Shown here: piece after piece, positions 1 to 9,116 of the stretch | How positions within the stretch are numbered: position 1 is the first letter of the stretch | How the letters are laid out: every line of letters starts with the position of its first letter | Assembly (NCBI GenBank): GCA_046294845.1 | Contig: JBKBNU010000001.1 | Span: 620,001-684,000 of the forward strand | Direction of reading: 5' to 3' | Source of the DNA: Micavibrio_C sp046294845 | Lineage (GTDB): Bacteria; Pseudomonadota; Alphaproteobacteria; Micavibrionales; Micavibrionaceae | Length of the DNA stretch: 64,000 nucleotides | Notes under the pieces: model-generated | The model's database searches: none | What the model saw: only the letters and a program-made list of their open reading frames with translations | Told to the model about the DNA's origin: nothing | Position numbers and translations under genes: made by a program

Positions 1-1
1 A

Positions 2-73
2 CTGGTCATCACCACGATGATGGAAAGTGACAGCCTCCAGCTCAAATGGGCTTTGCAGCGCGAAGGGGCTTGA
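2..73 (+). CDS. 3' end of an unidentified gene
   Basis: An open frame enters from the left edge and stops at TGA 71-73, giving only 23 residues (ending WALQREGA). It is too short to identify. In many alphaproteobacteria dnaB and alr lie upstream of radA, but the visible tail does not let me recognise either. It reads in the same direction as radA, 85 bp upstream of it. The frame could also be a chance opening. Confidence 0.3.
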   Translation: MVITTMMESDSLQLKWALQREGA

Positions 74-158
74 TAAGTCCGGAATAAGATTTTACAAGCT
101 CTCGACATTGTTCTCTTTTTGTTCTAGTCTTTAAGCAGATAGAAAGAGGCGAATCACA

Positions 159-1559
159 ATGGCCAAACCAGCAAAAAACTATGTCTGCCAGTCCTGCGGC
201 GCGGTGACCTCGAAATGGGCAGGAAAGTGCGAGTCCTGTCAGGAATGGAACTGCCTGATCGAAGAAGTGGTACAGGCCGCCGTCCCCAAGGGCATGGGTG
301 CCAAAAAGGGGCGTTCGCTTGATCTGGTGGATTTGAGCGGGCAAAGCCATGAAAGGCTGCCGCGTCTGGTGACAGGCATTGCCGAATTCGACCGTGTTAC
401 CGGTGGCGGGGTTGTGCCGGGTTCGGCTTTGCTGATCGGCGGGGACCCCGGTATCGGCAAATCGACTTTGTTGTTACAGGTTGTGTGTGCCCTCAGTAAG
501 AAAAAGGCGCGCTGCGTTTATGTATCGGGTGAAGAGGCTGTCGATCAGGTTCGTTTGCGTGCCGATCGTCTGGGTTTGGCGCAATCGCCTGTCGAGCTTG
601 CCTCGGCTACTTCGGTACGCGATATCGTGGCCACCATGGAAGATAGTGATAAACCGATTGATCTGTTGGTCGTGGATTCGATCCAGACAGTCTATGTCGA
701 TAATGTCGATAGTGCACCCGGAACGGTCACACAAGTAAGGACATCAGCGCAGGAAATTATCCGTGTTGCCAAAAAACGTAACACGGTTGTGCTGTTTGTC
801 GGTCATGTGACCAAGGATGGCCAGATTGCAGGCCCGCGTGTTCTTGAACATCTGGTTGATGCTGTCCTGTATTTTGAAGGTGACCGCTCGCACCAGTTCC
901 GTATTCTGCGTACGGTCAAAAACCGTTTTGGTCCGACGGATGAAATTGGCGTTTTCGAAATGGCCAATGAGGGTTTAGTCGAAGTCGCGAATCCTTCGGC
1001 GCTTTTCCTCTCGCAACGCCAGCCCGATGTCACGGGATCTGTTGTGATGGCGGCCCTTGAAGGGACGCGCCCTGTTCTGGTTGAGGTACAGGCTTTGGTG
1101 TCTGTTTCACCGCTTGGGACCCCCCGCCGCGCCGTGATTGGTTATGATTCGGGCCGCCTGTCAATGGTTCTGGCTGTGCTTGAAACACGCTGCGGATTAC
1201 AGTTTTCGGGCTGTGATGTGTATTTGAATATTGCCGGCGGCATTCGTATTCATGAACCTGCTGCCGACCTTGCAGTGGCGGCGGCCCTGATCTCTTCCTT
1301 GAATAATGTGGCGGCACCTGCCGATGCGATTTTCTTTGGAGAAATTGGTCTTGCCGGTGAAATCAGGCAAGTGCCGCAGCCGGATGTGCGTTTGAAGGAG
1401 GCTTCAAAATTGGGGTTCGGCAGTGCCGTGATGCCGCGCCGCAAGGCGGTGAAAGAAGGACGCAAGCCCGATCCGTTACGTGTGGATGAGTTGGGACATT
1501 TGCAGGATCTGGCCGATATCCTGCGCGATCGGGGTGGTCCACGGCGCGCGATTGCCTGA
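159..1559 (+). CDS. radA: DNA repair protein RadA/Sms
   Basis: RadA is a hexameric RecA-like ATPase that drives branch migration during recombinational repair in the cytoplasm. The 466-residue product has the family's parts in order: a four-cysteine zinc finger (Cys10, 13, 24, 27), a RecA-type ATPase core with Walker A GDPGIGKST at 95-103, the RadA-specific KNRFG motif at 254-258, and a C-terminal Lon-protease-like domain. Length is normal for the family. The ATG at 159 is preceded by an AAAGAGG ribosome-binding site. It lies just upstream of the cvpA-purF region, a linkage common in alphaproteobacteria, with one opposing hypothetical gene in between. Its stop is only 5 bp from the stop of that convergent gene. 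Confidence 0.97.
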   Translation: MAKPAKNYVCQSCGAVTSKWAGKCESCQEWNCLIEEVVQAAVPKGMGAKKGRSLDLVDLSGQSHERLPRLVTGIAEFDRVTGGGVVPGSALLIGGDPGIGKSTLLLQVVCALSKKKARCVYVSGEEAVDQVRLRADRLGLAQSPVELASATSVRDIVATMEDSDKPIDLLVVDSIQTVYVDNVDSAPGTVTQVRTSAQEIIRVAKKRNTVVLFVGHVTKDGQIAGPRVLEHLVDAVLYFEGDRSHQFRILRTVKNRFGPTDEIGVFEMANEGLVEVANPSALFLSQRQPDVTGSVVMAALEGTRPVLVEVQALVSVSPLGTPRRAVIGYDSGRLSMVLAVLETRCGLQFSGCDVYLNIAGGIRIHEPAADLAVAAALISSLNNVAAPADAIFFGEIGLAGEIRQVPQPDVRLKEASKLGFGSAVMPRRKAVKEGRKPDPLRVDELGHLQDLADILRDRGGPRRAIA

Positions 1560-1564
1560 TTGTA

Positions 1565-2164
1565 TCAGGGTTGGAGTTTATCCTTGGCACCCGCCAGTAA
1601 AGCCAGAGAAGGTTCCGCATTCTTCTTCTTCAGGAAATCCTGTGCGTAATCGCGCATTGTTTTGGACGGATGGTAATAGATGATGTGGGTTGCGCGGGCA
1701 TCATACATGGCTGTGATGGCTTTTGGATTTTCTTCTAGAATATCGGCATCTGTAATATCATCAAGGTAGTTGTTCGAGAAATTGCCAAGCCACATATTCG
1801 CGGCTTCTTCTTCCAATTGGGCACGAATTTCACTAACGGGTTCGGGAGGAACAGCCGTAGCCGCACGACGTCCACCACGGGCGGCACCTTCTGCAACGGC
1901 GGCGGCCAGCTCGCTTGCCTGCAGTTCAGTGATAGCTCCCATGTCAGGGAGGGCTTCCAGAGCATCCAGCAACAGAGCTTTCACAGACGGGTGATGACCA
2001 TATTTCAGGGCCAGACCCATGACGGATTCTTTAAGGTCCTCGATAAGAGAGTCATCCCCTTCATCCATCACCATTTTTGCCAGTTTGCTTTCGACGCCCT
2101 TGATGGCCCGATCCATACGGGCTTCGTCACTGAAATACTGACGGATATTCGTGAATGGAAACAT
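1565..2164 (-). CDS. hypothetical protein, 199 aa
   Basis: I do not recognise this protein. It is mainly soluble and probably helical, with an acidic, alanine-rich middle (around residues 85-120) and no signal peptide or membrane segment. A region near residues 130-175 is rich in Asn, Asp and Tyr. The start has a strong GAAGGGGG ribosome-binding site and a sigma70-like promoter on the same strand (listed separately), so it is very likely expressed as a single gene. It converges on radA with almost no gap and is divergent from cvpA. Confidence 0.75.
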   Translation of the reverse strand: MFPFTNIRQYFSDEARMDRAIKGVESKLAKMVMDEGDDSLIEDLKESVMGLALKYGHHPSVKALLLDALEALPDMGAITELQASELAAAVAEGAARGGRRAATAVPPEPVSEIRAQLEEEAANMWLGNFSNNYLDDITDADILEENPKAITAMYDARATHIIYYHPSKTMRDYAQDFLKKKNAEPSLALLAGAKDKLQP

Positions 2165-2196
2165 GGAAAAACCCCCTTCAGTTTTTATTGATTGAC

Positions 2197-2225
2197 ATAT
2201 AATCCCTGTACCTCATTCCTGTCAA
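2197..2225 (-). promoter_or_regulatory. sigma70-type promoter of the minus-strand hypothetical gene
   Basis: Read on the minus strand there is a perfect -35 TTGACA (2225-2220), a 17-bp spacer and a -10 TTATAT (2202-2197). The predicted transcript starts about 25 bp upstream of the ATG at 2164. Confidence 0.6.
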
Positions 2226-2378
2226 ATGGGGCCTTATCGGATGAGGGAAGCCTAACTATATGATTGCCAATAATATTAATTCACTTTTAAGGGTGGTTAA
2301 GCCCTGTTCGGCCGAGGGATGTTCTGATACATTCAGGGCCTGATCTTGTTTTAATAGCCTGTTGGGTTTTTAGGCCAA

Positions 2379-3197
2379 ATGATTGTCGATGCGATTGTTC
2401 TGGGCGTCTTGCTCGTTTCTGCTGTTTTTGCGTTCCTGCGCGGTTTCATCCGCGAAGTCCTGACCATACTGGGTGTGGCAGGGGGATTGGCTGCAGCTAT
2501 AGCCTTTGGCGAAAAACTTCTTCCTTATATGCAGAACTGGCTGGGCTATAAGCCCGATGCCAAGGAAGCGCAGATGGTGGGGGGGGTCATTCCACTGGAA
2601 GCGGTCGCCCAAGCACTCTCCTATGGTTCGATCTTCCTGATTGTCGTGATTATCCTTTCTATCATAAGTCACTTGCTCGCAGGCTGGGCTCGTACAATCG
2701 GTCTGGGCGCTGTCGACCGCACATTGGGTGTAATCTTCGGGATTGCCCGTGGTGTTCTTGTTCTGGCCGTTCTGTATTTGCTTCCTTATCTGCTATTTGA
2801 AGACGCCAGTAAAAACTGGACATGGCTCAAGGATAGCAAGACGATTGTCTATATCGAGGCAACATCAAAATGGCTTGCCGGTTTTCTGCCTGATTATGTA
2901 CGCAATCCCGAAGCCGGTGATATGCAAGGCCGTGCATCTTCGCTTGCCAAAGACACGCGCGAAAAGCTTAAGGATCTTGAATTGCTGAAAGATGACAGCA
3001 AGCAAACTGATCAGCCCGCTATTGAAGAGGAAGGCTATGGCAAGGATATTCGCCAGAATATGCGCGAACTTATTCTCGAGCAAACAGAAGGGGTTCCTCC
3101 GGCGATGCCAGAGCAACCATTAACACCGGAAACTGTGCCGCCTTTATCATCTCCGTCACCTTCGCAACCGCCCTCATCACGGTCTTTGAATGATTAA
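2379..3197 (+). CDS. cvpA: CvpA family membrane protein with long C-terminal tail
   Basis: CvpA is an inner-membrane protein linked to purF in many proteobacteria and needed for colicin V production; its molecular role is unsettled. The first 140 residues match the family: four hydrophobic segments (about 2-20, 27-43, 82-102, 114-138) and the typical RGFIREV motif after the first segment. The remaining 130 residues are a soluble, charged and finally Pro/Ser-rich tail, making the protein (272 aa) clearly longer than the usual 160-200. The stop codon overlaps the start of purF, so the two are translationally coupled. Confidence 0.9.
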   Translation: MIVDAIVLGVLLVSAVFAFLRGFIREVLTILGVAGGLAAAIAFGEKLLPYMQNWLGYKPDAKEAQMVGGVIPLEAVAQALSYGSIFLIVVIILSIISHLLAGWARTIGLGAVDRTLGVIFGIARGVLVLAVLYLLPYLLFEDASKNWTWLKDSKTIVYIEATSKWLAGFLPDYVRNPEAGDMQGRASSLAKDTREKLKDLELLKDDSKQTDQPAIEEEGYGKDIRQNMRELILEQTEGVPPAMPEQPLTPETVPPLSSPSPSQPPSSRSLND

Positions 3198-4671
3198 TGA
3201 TATGACAGACGACAGCATTTTTGATGATGATAAACTAAAGGAAGAATGCGGCGTTTTTGCTGTTTATGGTCATAGTGATGCCGCCGCGCTGACAGCGCTT
3301 GGGCTTCATGCCCTGCAGCATCGCGGACAAGAAGCAACCGGTATTGTCAGCCATGATGATACCGATTTTTTTGCCCATCGCGCTCTGGGTCTTGTCGATA
3401 CGGCTTTTGGTGATGCCAGTACGATTGCAAGGCTCAAAGGCCATGCCGCTATTGGCCATAACCGTTATGCCACTACAGGCGAAGGCAGTGTACGGAATAT
3501 CCAGCCGCTTTTTGCTGATCTTTCCTTTGGCGGTTTTGCAATCGCCCATAATGGTAACCTGACCAATGCGCATACGCTCAGGACCGAGCTGGTAAGCAGG
3601 GGAGCTTTGTTCCAGTCAACAACGGATACGGAAGTCATTTTGCACTTAATGGCCACATCCACCAAAACAAGTGTGGTTGACCGTCTGGTCGAGGCGCTCT
3701 CACGCATTGAAGGGGCTTACTCATTGGTGGCCTTGCACCGTAACCAGATTATTGGTGTCCGTGATCCGCTGGGGATCAGGCCGCTGGTGCTCGGCAAGTT
3801 GGGTTCATCCTATATTCTGGCCTCTGAAACTTGTGCGCTTGACATTATAGGTGCTGAATTCGTACGTGATGTTGCCGCCGGTGAGATGGTTGTGATTGAT
3901 GAGAAGGGTTTGCGTAGCACCCAACCCTTTGGCGCGAAACCTTCCCGTTTCTGTATTTTTGAATATATCTATTTTGCAAGACCGGATAGCGCCCTTGATG
4001 GTCGTTCGGTTTATGAATCCCGTAAACGTATCGGTGCTGAACTTGCCCGCGAAGCGCCCTGCAGCGGGGCTGATGTCGTTGTCCCCGTGCCCGATAGCGG
4101 CGTACCGGCGGCCATCGGTTATGCGGAAGCAAGCGGCTTGCCGTTTGAGTTGGGGATTATCCGCAATCACTATGTGGGCCGGACTTTTATTGAACCCACG
4201 GATCAAATCCGCCATTTGGGTGTGAAGCTGAAACATAATGCCAACCGCGCTTACATCGAAGGCAAGTCGATTGTTCTGGTCGATGATTCCATCGTACGCG
4301 GCACAACATCCAAAAAGATTGTCGAGATGTTGCGGGCAGCAGGGGCCAAGGAAGTCCATATGCGGATTTCAAGTCCTCCTACAGCCCATAGCTGCTTCTA
4401 CGGTATCGACACGCCTTCGACCAAGGAATTGTTGGCCAACCGTATGAAAGTTGAAGAAATCAAGGACTATATCGGTGTGGATTCACTTGCCTATATCTCC
4501 ATAGCCGCTTTATATAAGGCTATGGGTCAAAACGGGCGGGATGCCGCACAACCGGCATTCTGTGATGCCTGCTTCACGGGTGAATATCCGGTGACTTTGA
4601 CCGATCATACAACAAATTGTACGGGGTCGCGGGTAACCGATTTACGTGAACGCGCCGTGAGCCGTAGCTAG
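3190..4671 (+). CDS. purF: amidophosphoribosyltransferase (PurF)
   Basis: This enzyme catalyses the first committed step of purine synthesis, glutamine + PRPP to 5-phosphoribosylamine. The 493-residue protein has an N-terminal Ntn-type glutamine amidohydrolase domain with the nucleophile Cys20 in EECGVF, and a phosphoribosyltransferase domain with the PRPP loop VLVDDSIVRGTTS starting near residue 362. Four cysteines match the Fe-S ligands of the Bacillus-type enzyme (in FCIFEYIYFARP, AHSCFYGID and CDACFTGEYP), so an oxygen-sensitive Fe-S form is expected. The start at 3190 overlaps the cvpA stop; an in-frame ATG at 3202 is an alternative that places Cys at position 16. Confidence 0.97.
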   Translation: MINDMTDDSIFDDDKLKEECGVFAVYGHSDAAALTALGLHALQHRGQEATGIVSHDDTDFFAHRALGLVDTAFGDASTIARLKGHAAIGHNRYATTGEGSVRNIQPLFADLSFGGFAIAHNGNLTNAHTLRTELVSRGALFQSTTDTEVILHLMATSTKTSVVDRLVEALSRIEGAYSLVALHRNQIIGVRDPLGIRPLVLGKLGSSYILASETCALDIIGAEFVRDVAAGEMVVIDEKGLRSTQPFGAKPSRFCIFEYIYFARPDSALDGRSVYESRKRIGAELAREAPCSGADVVVPVPDSGVPAAIGYAEASGLPFELGIIRNHYVGRTFIEPTDQIRHLGVKLKHNANRAYIEGKSIVLVDDSIVRGTTSKKIVEMLRAAGAKEVHMRISSPPTAHSCFYGIDTPSTKELLANRMKVEEIKDYIGVDSLAYISIAALYKAMGQNGRDAAQPAFCDACFTGEYPVTLTDHTTNCTGSRVTDLRERAVSRS

Positions 4672-4689
4672 ACGATCAAGGATAAAAAA

Positions 4690-5433
4690 ATGAGCCTTTC
4701 AAATGAACAACCCGATCTGACAGGGCGTGTTGCGCTTGTGACGGGGGCTTCCCGTGGTATTGGGGCGGCCGTTGCCAAGGCGCTCGGGGCTTGTGGTGCC
4801 CATGTTATTCTGACAGCGCGCACAACAGGCGCGCTTGAAGAGGTGGATGACGCTATCCGTCAAGCCGGCGGGCAGGCGACGATTATGCCGCTCAATATGC
4901 TCGACCTCGACAAGATTGATGTGATGGGGCCGGCTTTGGCCGAAAAATTCGGCAGGCTGGATATTTGTATCGCCAATGCCGCCATGCTCGGGACGTTGAT
5001 GCCACTTGGCCATATCGATGCCAAAGAATGGCAGCGCGTGATGGATTTAAACGTGAATGCCAATTTCCGCCTGCTACGGACTCTTGACCCGGTTTTGCGT
5101 GCCAGTGATGCGGGGCGCTTTGTTGCTGTATCAAGTTCTTTGGCACAAACACCACGTGCCTATTGGGGGGCGTATGCGACATCCAAGGCTGCCCTTGAAT
5201 CAATGGTCAAGGTTTATGCCGCGGAAACAGCCAAGACACCCTTAAGGGTAAATATTATTGATCCGGGTTCAACGCGCACAGCCATGCGCGCCAAAGCTTA
5301 CCCTGGTGAAGATGCCAGCAAACTTAAGGCGCCGGAAGAGACTGTGCCACTTTTCCTTGGGCTTGTATCGCCGGCCTGCACCTCCCATGGCGAAGTGCAT
5401 CGTTTGGCCGGTGTCTCTCAGGCGGCGGCCTGA
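4690..5433 (+). CDS. short-chain dehydrogenase/reductase
   Basis: A 247-residue classical SDR oxidoreductase with an NAD(P)-binding Rossmann fold. The cofactor motif TGASRGIG is at 19-26, the NAA motif at 96-98, the catalytic serine in VSSS near 148-150, and Tyr162-x3-Lys166 in YWGAYATSKA. The substrate cannot be read from the sequence. It follows purF by 18 bp in the same direction, an arrangement I know from other alphaproteobacteria, so it is probably co-transcribed with cvpA-purF. Its last 16 bp overlap the convergent end of the mscS-type gene. Confidence 0.92.
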   Translation: MSLSNEQPDLTGRVALVTGASRGIGAAVAKALGACGAHVILTARTTGALEEVDDAIRQAGGQATIMPLNMLDLDKIDVMGPALAEKFGRLDICIANAAMLGTLMPLGHIDAKEWQRVMDLNVNANFRLLRTLDPVLRASDAGRFVAVSSSLAQTPRAYWGAYATSKAALESMVKVYAAETAKTPLRVNIIDPGSTRTAMRAKAYPGEDASKLKAPEETVPLFLGLVSPACTSHGEVHRLAGVSQAAA

Positions 5434-6269
5434 TTATCTGTTTGATTGACGTGGACCATCTCGATCTTGCGGGTCGGGAAGGGGATGGTAATACCATGCG
5501 CATCCAGAGCTTCCTTGATCGCCTTGGTCAGATCCCAGCGCACGTTCCAGTAATCGGGTGATTTGCACCAGACACGCACAATCAGATCAATCGAGAAATC
5601 ACCCATCTGGTTGGCCATGACTTGCGGTTTCATTTGTTCATCATCGCTAATAATACGGGCATCGCCAGCTATCGTTTGGTTGATGACACTAAAGGCTTTG
5701 TTGATATCATCGTCATAGGAAATACCGACATTGATATCCTGACGACGGTAGGGATTGCGCGTATAGTTCCAGATATCATTGGTCCAGATCTGGCTGTTGG
5801 GTACGAAGATATAAACATTATCGGGAGCTGCCAGTTCGGTGCCGAAAAGGCCGAGTGATTTGACGGTGCCTCCGATGTTATCGTTACCTGTTGTAATGTA
5901 GTCGCCAATCTTGAACGGGCGCAGGATCAAGAGCATCACACCTGCTGCAACATTGCTCAAGGTGCCTTGCAAGGCAAGACCAATCGCCAGACCTGCCGCA
6001 CCCAGGACAGCGAGCAAGCTTGCTGTCTGCACACCAAACTCGCTCAGCATCATCACAACCGATACGGTGAAAATGGCGTATTTGCTTAAGCCTGACAGGA
6101 AGTCGGCCAGTGTTTCATCAAGGCGCTTGAATGTTTGTATCCGTTTGCTGACCCAGTTACCGATCATCCAGCCTGCGACCAGAATCATCATGGCAAGGAT
6201 TAGATCCAGACCTACGGCGAGGATAATGTCGAGGTTCTCCTCGATAAATTTTATATCGATCGTATTCAT
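5418..6269 (-). CDS. MscS-family small-conductance mechanosensitive channel
   Basis: MscS channels open under membrane tension and release solutes on hypo-osmotic shock. The 283-residue length equals E. coli MscS. Three N-terminal hydrophobic segments are visible (about 14-38, 59-80, 86-112), the third being the Gly/Ala-rich pore helix, followed by the signature around LRPFKIGDYI at the start of the cytoplasmic beta domain. The C-terminal vestibule region follows. An AAGGAG ribosome-binding site supports the start. It is the last gene of a minus-strand run yfgM-like/bamB/der/mscS and overlaps the SDR gene tail to tail. Confidence 0.93.
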   Translation of the reverse strand: MNTIDIKFIEENLDIILAVGLDLILAMMILVAGWMIGNWVSKRIQTFKRLDETLADFLSGLSKYAIFTVSVVMMLSEFGVQTASLLAVLGAAGLAIGLALQGTLSNVAAGVMLLILRPFKIGDYITTGNDNIGGTVKSLGLFGTELAAPDNVYIFVPNSQIWTNDIWNYTRNPYRRQDINVGISYDDDINKAFSVINQTIAGDARIISDDEQMKPQVMANQMGDFSIDLIVRVWCKSPDYWNVRWDLTKAIKEALDAHGITIPFPTRKIEMVHVNQTDNQAAA

Positions 6270-6301
6270 GGCGACTCCTTATGTTTTGGTTCTAGTCTTA
6301 A

Positions 6302-7741
6302 CTAGTCTTTGTCTTTGATATAGGGGTTTTTGCTGGTTCTGACCATCAGGCGCACAGGAATGCCGGGCAGTCCGAAATCACGGCGCAGGCCATTGATCAG
6401 GTAGCGTTTATAACTATCGCTTAAGTCCTGAGGATAGGAAACCCACAAAGCAAAGGTTGGCGGTTTGCTCTTGATCTGGGTGATATAGCGCAGACGGTTT
6501 GTACGTCCCCCCACCAATGGCGGCGGGTTTTGGCTTTCCATACCGGCAAGCCAGCGGTTCATCACAGCGGTTTTCACACGCTTGGTCCAGAGGTCATATG
6601 TTTCAATCACGACATCCAGTACGCGGTTCACATTCGATCCGCGAATGGCAGAGAGTGTGACAAATGGCACTTCCTGTATCTGTCCCAAATCATGGCGCAG
6701 ACTTTCGCGGAATTCTTTTAAGTATTCTTCCTTGTTTTCGATCAAATCCCATTTGTTAAGGGCGATTACAAGGGCGCGGCCTTCGCGGATGACCAGATCG
6801 GCAATCGCCTGATCCTGATTTTCTAGACCTTCATCGGCATCCAGCACCAGAACAACGACCTGTGCCAGACGGATGGCACGCAGTGAATCACCCACGGCCA
6901 TTTTCTCGATATTATCAACGATTTTGGCTTTCTTGCGCATGCCGGCGGTATCGACCAGACGCATCAGGCGATCACGGTGCTCCCATTTGACGGCAATCGC
7001 ATCACGTGTGATACCGGCTTCGGGGCCGGTCATCGAGCGTTGCTCGCCAATCAGGGCATTGAGCAGAGTTGATTTACCGACATTCGGGCGACCTACAATT
7101 GCAATCTTGATCGGCTTGATCTCTTCTTCTTCCTCAACCTGACCGGCCATGAAGTCAAAGTCTTCAAGACCTTCCAGTTCATCAAGGGCAGAGTCAGTGA
7201 AGGCTAGATCGGTGCCGTCTTCCTCTTCATCGTCGCCGTCTTCTTCTTCGGGGAAGTGGGCTTGCAAGGCATAGAACAGGCTATCAAGGCCTTCATTATG
7301 CTCGGCAGACATGGGAATGGGATCGCCAAAGCCCAGACTGTGAGCCTCGGCCACGCCGCTCATCGTGGCGCGTTCGTTTTCACATTTATTGACACCCAGC
7401 AAGACGGGCTTTCCCTGACGGCGCAACCATTGTGCAAAATGCTCATCCATGGGTGTGACGCCTTCGCGGCCATCGATTACAAACAAAACAGCATCGGCTT
7501 CTTTAAGGGCTGCCTCGGTTTGCTGGCGCATACGTCCACGAATGCTGTCATCAAAACTTTCTTCCAGACCAGCGGTATCGATAATACGCAGGCGGCGGCC
7601 AAACAGGACCGTTTCGGCATCACGCCAATCACGCGTGACACCCGGACGGTCATCGACGATCGCCAGCTTCTTTCCGGCCAGACGGTTGAATAAAGTTGAT
7701 TTGCCGACATTCGGGCGGCCGACAATCGCAAGTGAGAACAT
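6302..7741 (-). CDS. der: ribosome-biogenesis GTPase Der (EngA)
   Basis: Der is an essential tandem GTPase for maturation of the 50S subunit. Both G domains are visible: G1 loops GRPNVGKS at 8-15 and 217-224, and G3 DTAG in each half. The G4 motif of domain 1 is NKCE rather than NKxD, while domain 2 has canonical NKWD; a glutamate there is seen in other alphaproteobacterial Der proteins. The linker (about 165-208) is unusually acidic. A KH-like C-terminal domain follows. The start is 4 bp after the bamB stop, so der is translated from the bamB message; der-bamB linkage is conserved across proteobacteria. Confidence 0.97.
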   Translation of the reverse strand: MFSLAIVGRPNVGKSTLFNRLAGKKLAIVDDRPGVTRDWRDAETVLFGRRLRIIDTAGLEESFDDSIRGRMRQQTEAALKEADAVLFVIDGREGVTPMDEHFAQWLRRQGKPVLLGVNKCENERATMSGVAEAHSLGFGDPIPMSAEHNEGLDSLFYALQAHFPEEEDGDDEEEDGTDLAFTDSALDELEGLEDFDFMAGQVEEEEEIKPIKIAIVGRPNVGKSTLLNALIGEQRSMTGPEAGITRDAIAVKWEHRDRLMRLVDTAGMRKKAKIVDNIEKMAVGDSLRAIRLAQVVVLVLDADEGLENQDQAIADLVIREGRALVIALNKWDLIENKEEYLKEFRESLRHDLGQIQEVPFVTLSAIRGSNVNRVLDVVIETYDLWTKRVKTAVMNRWLAGMESQNPPPLVGGRTNRLRYITQIKSKPPTFALWVSYPQDLSDSYKRYLINGLRRDFGLPGIPVRLMVRTSKNPYIKDKD

Positions 7742-7745
7742 TTAA

Positions 7746-9080
7746 TTACCTATAGGCTGCCAGTGTGCCGTTTTCACCCAGCAAATAAAGAGTTTCGCCG
7801 GCTACAATCGGCGGGATGCTCACGGCCATACCTGCACCCCATGAACGAATGACGCTGCCATCATCAGGATGAACTTCGATAACGCCACCATCAGAACCGG
7901 CCACGATCAGACGACTGCCCGCCAGAACCGGACCAGTCCAGTAAATCTGTCCCGTGCGGGATTCAGGATTGATGAATTTCGGCAGAGGTCTGACCCAGCG
8001 GATCAGGCCGTTATCGCGGCCAATACTGACCAGTTCATTGTCATTCGTCAGGACGAAAACCGAGTTGCCCGCAACCCACGGCATTTCCGATCCGCCAATA
8101 TCACGCTGCCAGATACGGTTGCCAGTACGTTCATCCAGTGCAACCATGCGATTGCCGAAGCTGATAGCGAGAACAATCCCTTTATCAATCACAGGCAGGG
8201 CACGAATGTCAGAGATACCGCTCAAGCCGCCGGCACTGCGGATACCGGCAAGGTTATCACCCCAGGCCGCCGAGCCGTTTTCAACACGCAGGGCATAAAT
8301 TTCACCGGATGAGAAAACAGGAAGCACAATATCGCGGCTGGCAGCAGGGCTGGCAGCGCCAACGATACCAGCGGCACCGGCGATGCCTGAATACTCCCAA
8401 AGAAGATTCCCATCGGCAGCATTAAGGGCAAGCAGGCGGTTATCCAGTGTTGTAATGAAAACACGATCATCTGCTATGGTGGGGGCAGCGCGTGAAGGGG
8501 CCGGTAATTTGCGGCGCCACACGATCCGTCCATCATCCGGTGTCAGCATCAATAATTCGCTGTAGCCATTGGTCACGTAAAGATGGCCGCGTGAATAGGC
8601 GATGCCGCCCACAATCACATCGTCATCTTCGACCGGATGATTGACATCACGCACCCACAGGCGTTGCCCTGTCTGGGCATTGAAGGCGGCCAGATGGTTT
8701 TCCGTGTCCAGTGTATAGATTTTACCATCCACAATGATCGGCTGACTGATCAGGGGTAAATGCTTGCGGCTACCTGTACCGATTGACTGGCTCCAGACCT
8801 TTTTCAAGGGGCCTTCATTCAGGGTCAGGTTTTGCATGGCATGGTTTGGATAACCGCCTGACTGCGGCCAGAATTCATTCTTCCATGGTTGCGGTGCTAC
8901 AAACCCCTGTGCGCTCATGGCGGCATCATCGGGCTCAAGATGTCTTTGCAGTTCCAGAATGGAAATGCGTTCACCTTCAAGCGGGGGCGCATCAGCATCA
9001 TCGCCAAAAGCAGAACAACCACCCAAAGCAAGGCTGGTGGCAAGGAAGCTCGAGAGCAGAAGGCGTTTGAATGTCATCAT
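7746..9080 (-). CDS. bamB: outer-membrane assembly lipoprotein BamB
   Basis: BamB is the eight-bladed beta-propeller lipoprotein of the BAM complex that inserts outer-membrane proteins. The 444-residue protein starts with a lipoprotein signal whose lipobox LGGC places the lipidated cysteine at position 22, followed by repeated PQQ-like blades (for example IWRRKLPAPSRAAPTI, LLWEYSG, NRIWQRDIGGSEMPWV, IRWVRPLP). It is preceded by a GAGGATAT ribosome-binding site. It lies between the yfgM-like gene and der, the usual neighbourhood. Nothing is missing relative to the family. Confidence 0.95.
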   Translation of the reverse strand: MMTFKRLLLSSFLATSLALGGCSAFGDDADAPPLEGERISILELQRHLEPDDAAMSAQGFVAPQPWKNEFWPQSGGYPNHAMQNLTLNEGPLKKVWSQSIGTGSRKHLPLISQPIIVDGKIYTLDTENHLAAFNAQTGQRLWVRDVNHPVEDDDVIVGGIAYSRGHLYVTNGYSELLMLTPDDGRIVWRRKLPAPSRAAPTIADDRVFITTLDNRLLALNAADGNLLWEYSGIAGAAGIVGAASPAASRDIVLPVFSSGEIYALRVENGSAAWGDNLAGIRSAGGLSGISDIRALPVIDKGIVLAISFGNRMVALDERTGNRIWQRDIGGSEMPWVAGNSVFVLTNDNELVSIGRDNGLIRWVRPLPKFINPESRTGQIYWTGPVLAGSRLIVAGSDGGVIEVHPDDGSVIRSWGAGMAVSIPPIVAGETLYLLGENGTLAAYR

Positions 9081-9116
9081 ATCCTCGGAGGAAAATCGTT
9101 ATGGTGCGGAAAAGGC

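Noticed and set aside
2186..2202. Plus-strand promoter TTGACA/TATAAT before cvpA
   Set aside because: The two hexamers touch each other with no spacer on the plus strand; the properly spaced reading is on the minus strand for the opposite gene.
6302..7741. Defective first GTPase domain in Der because G4 reads NKCE
   Set aside because: A glutamate at this place occurs in other alphaproteobacterial Der proteins and the other G motifs are intact, so this is normal variation.
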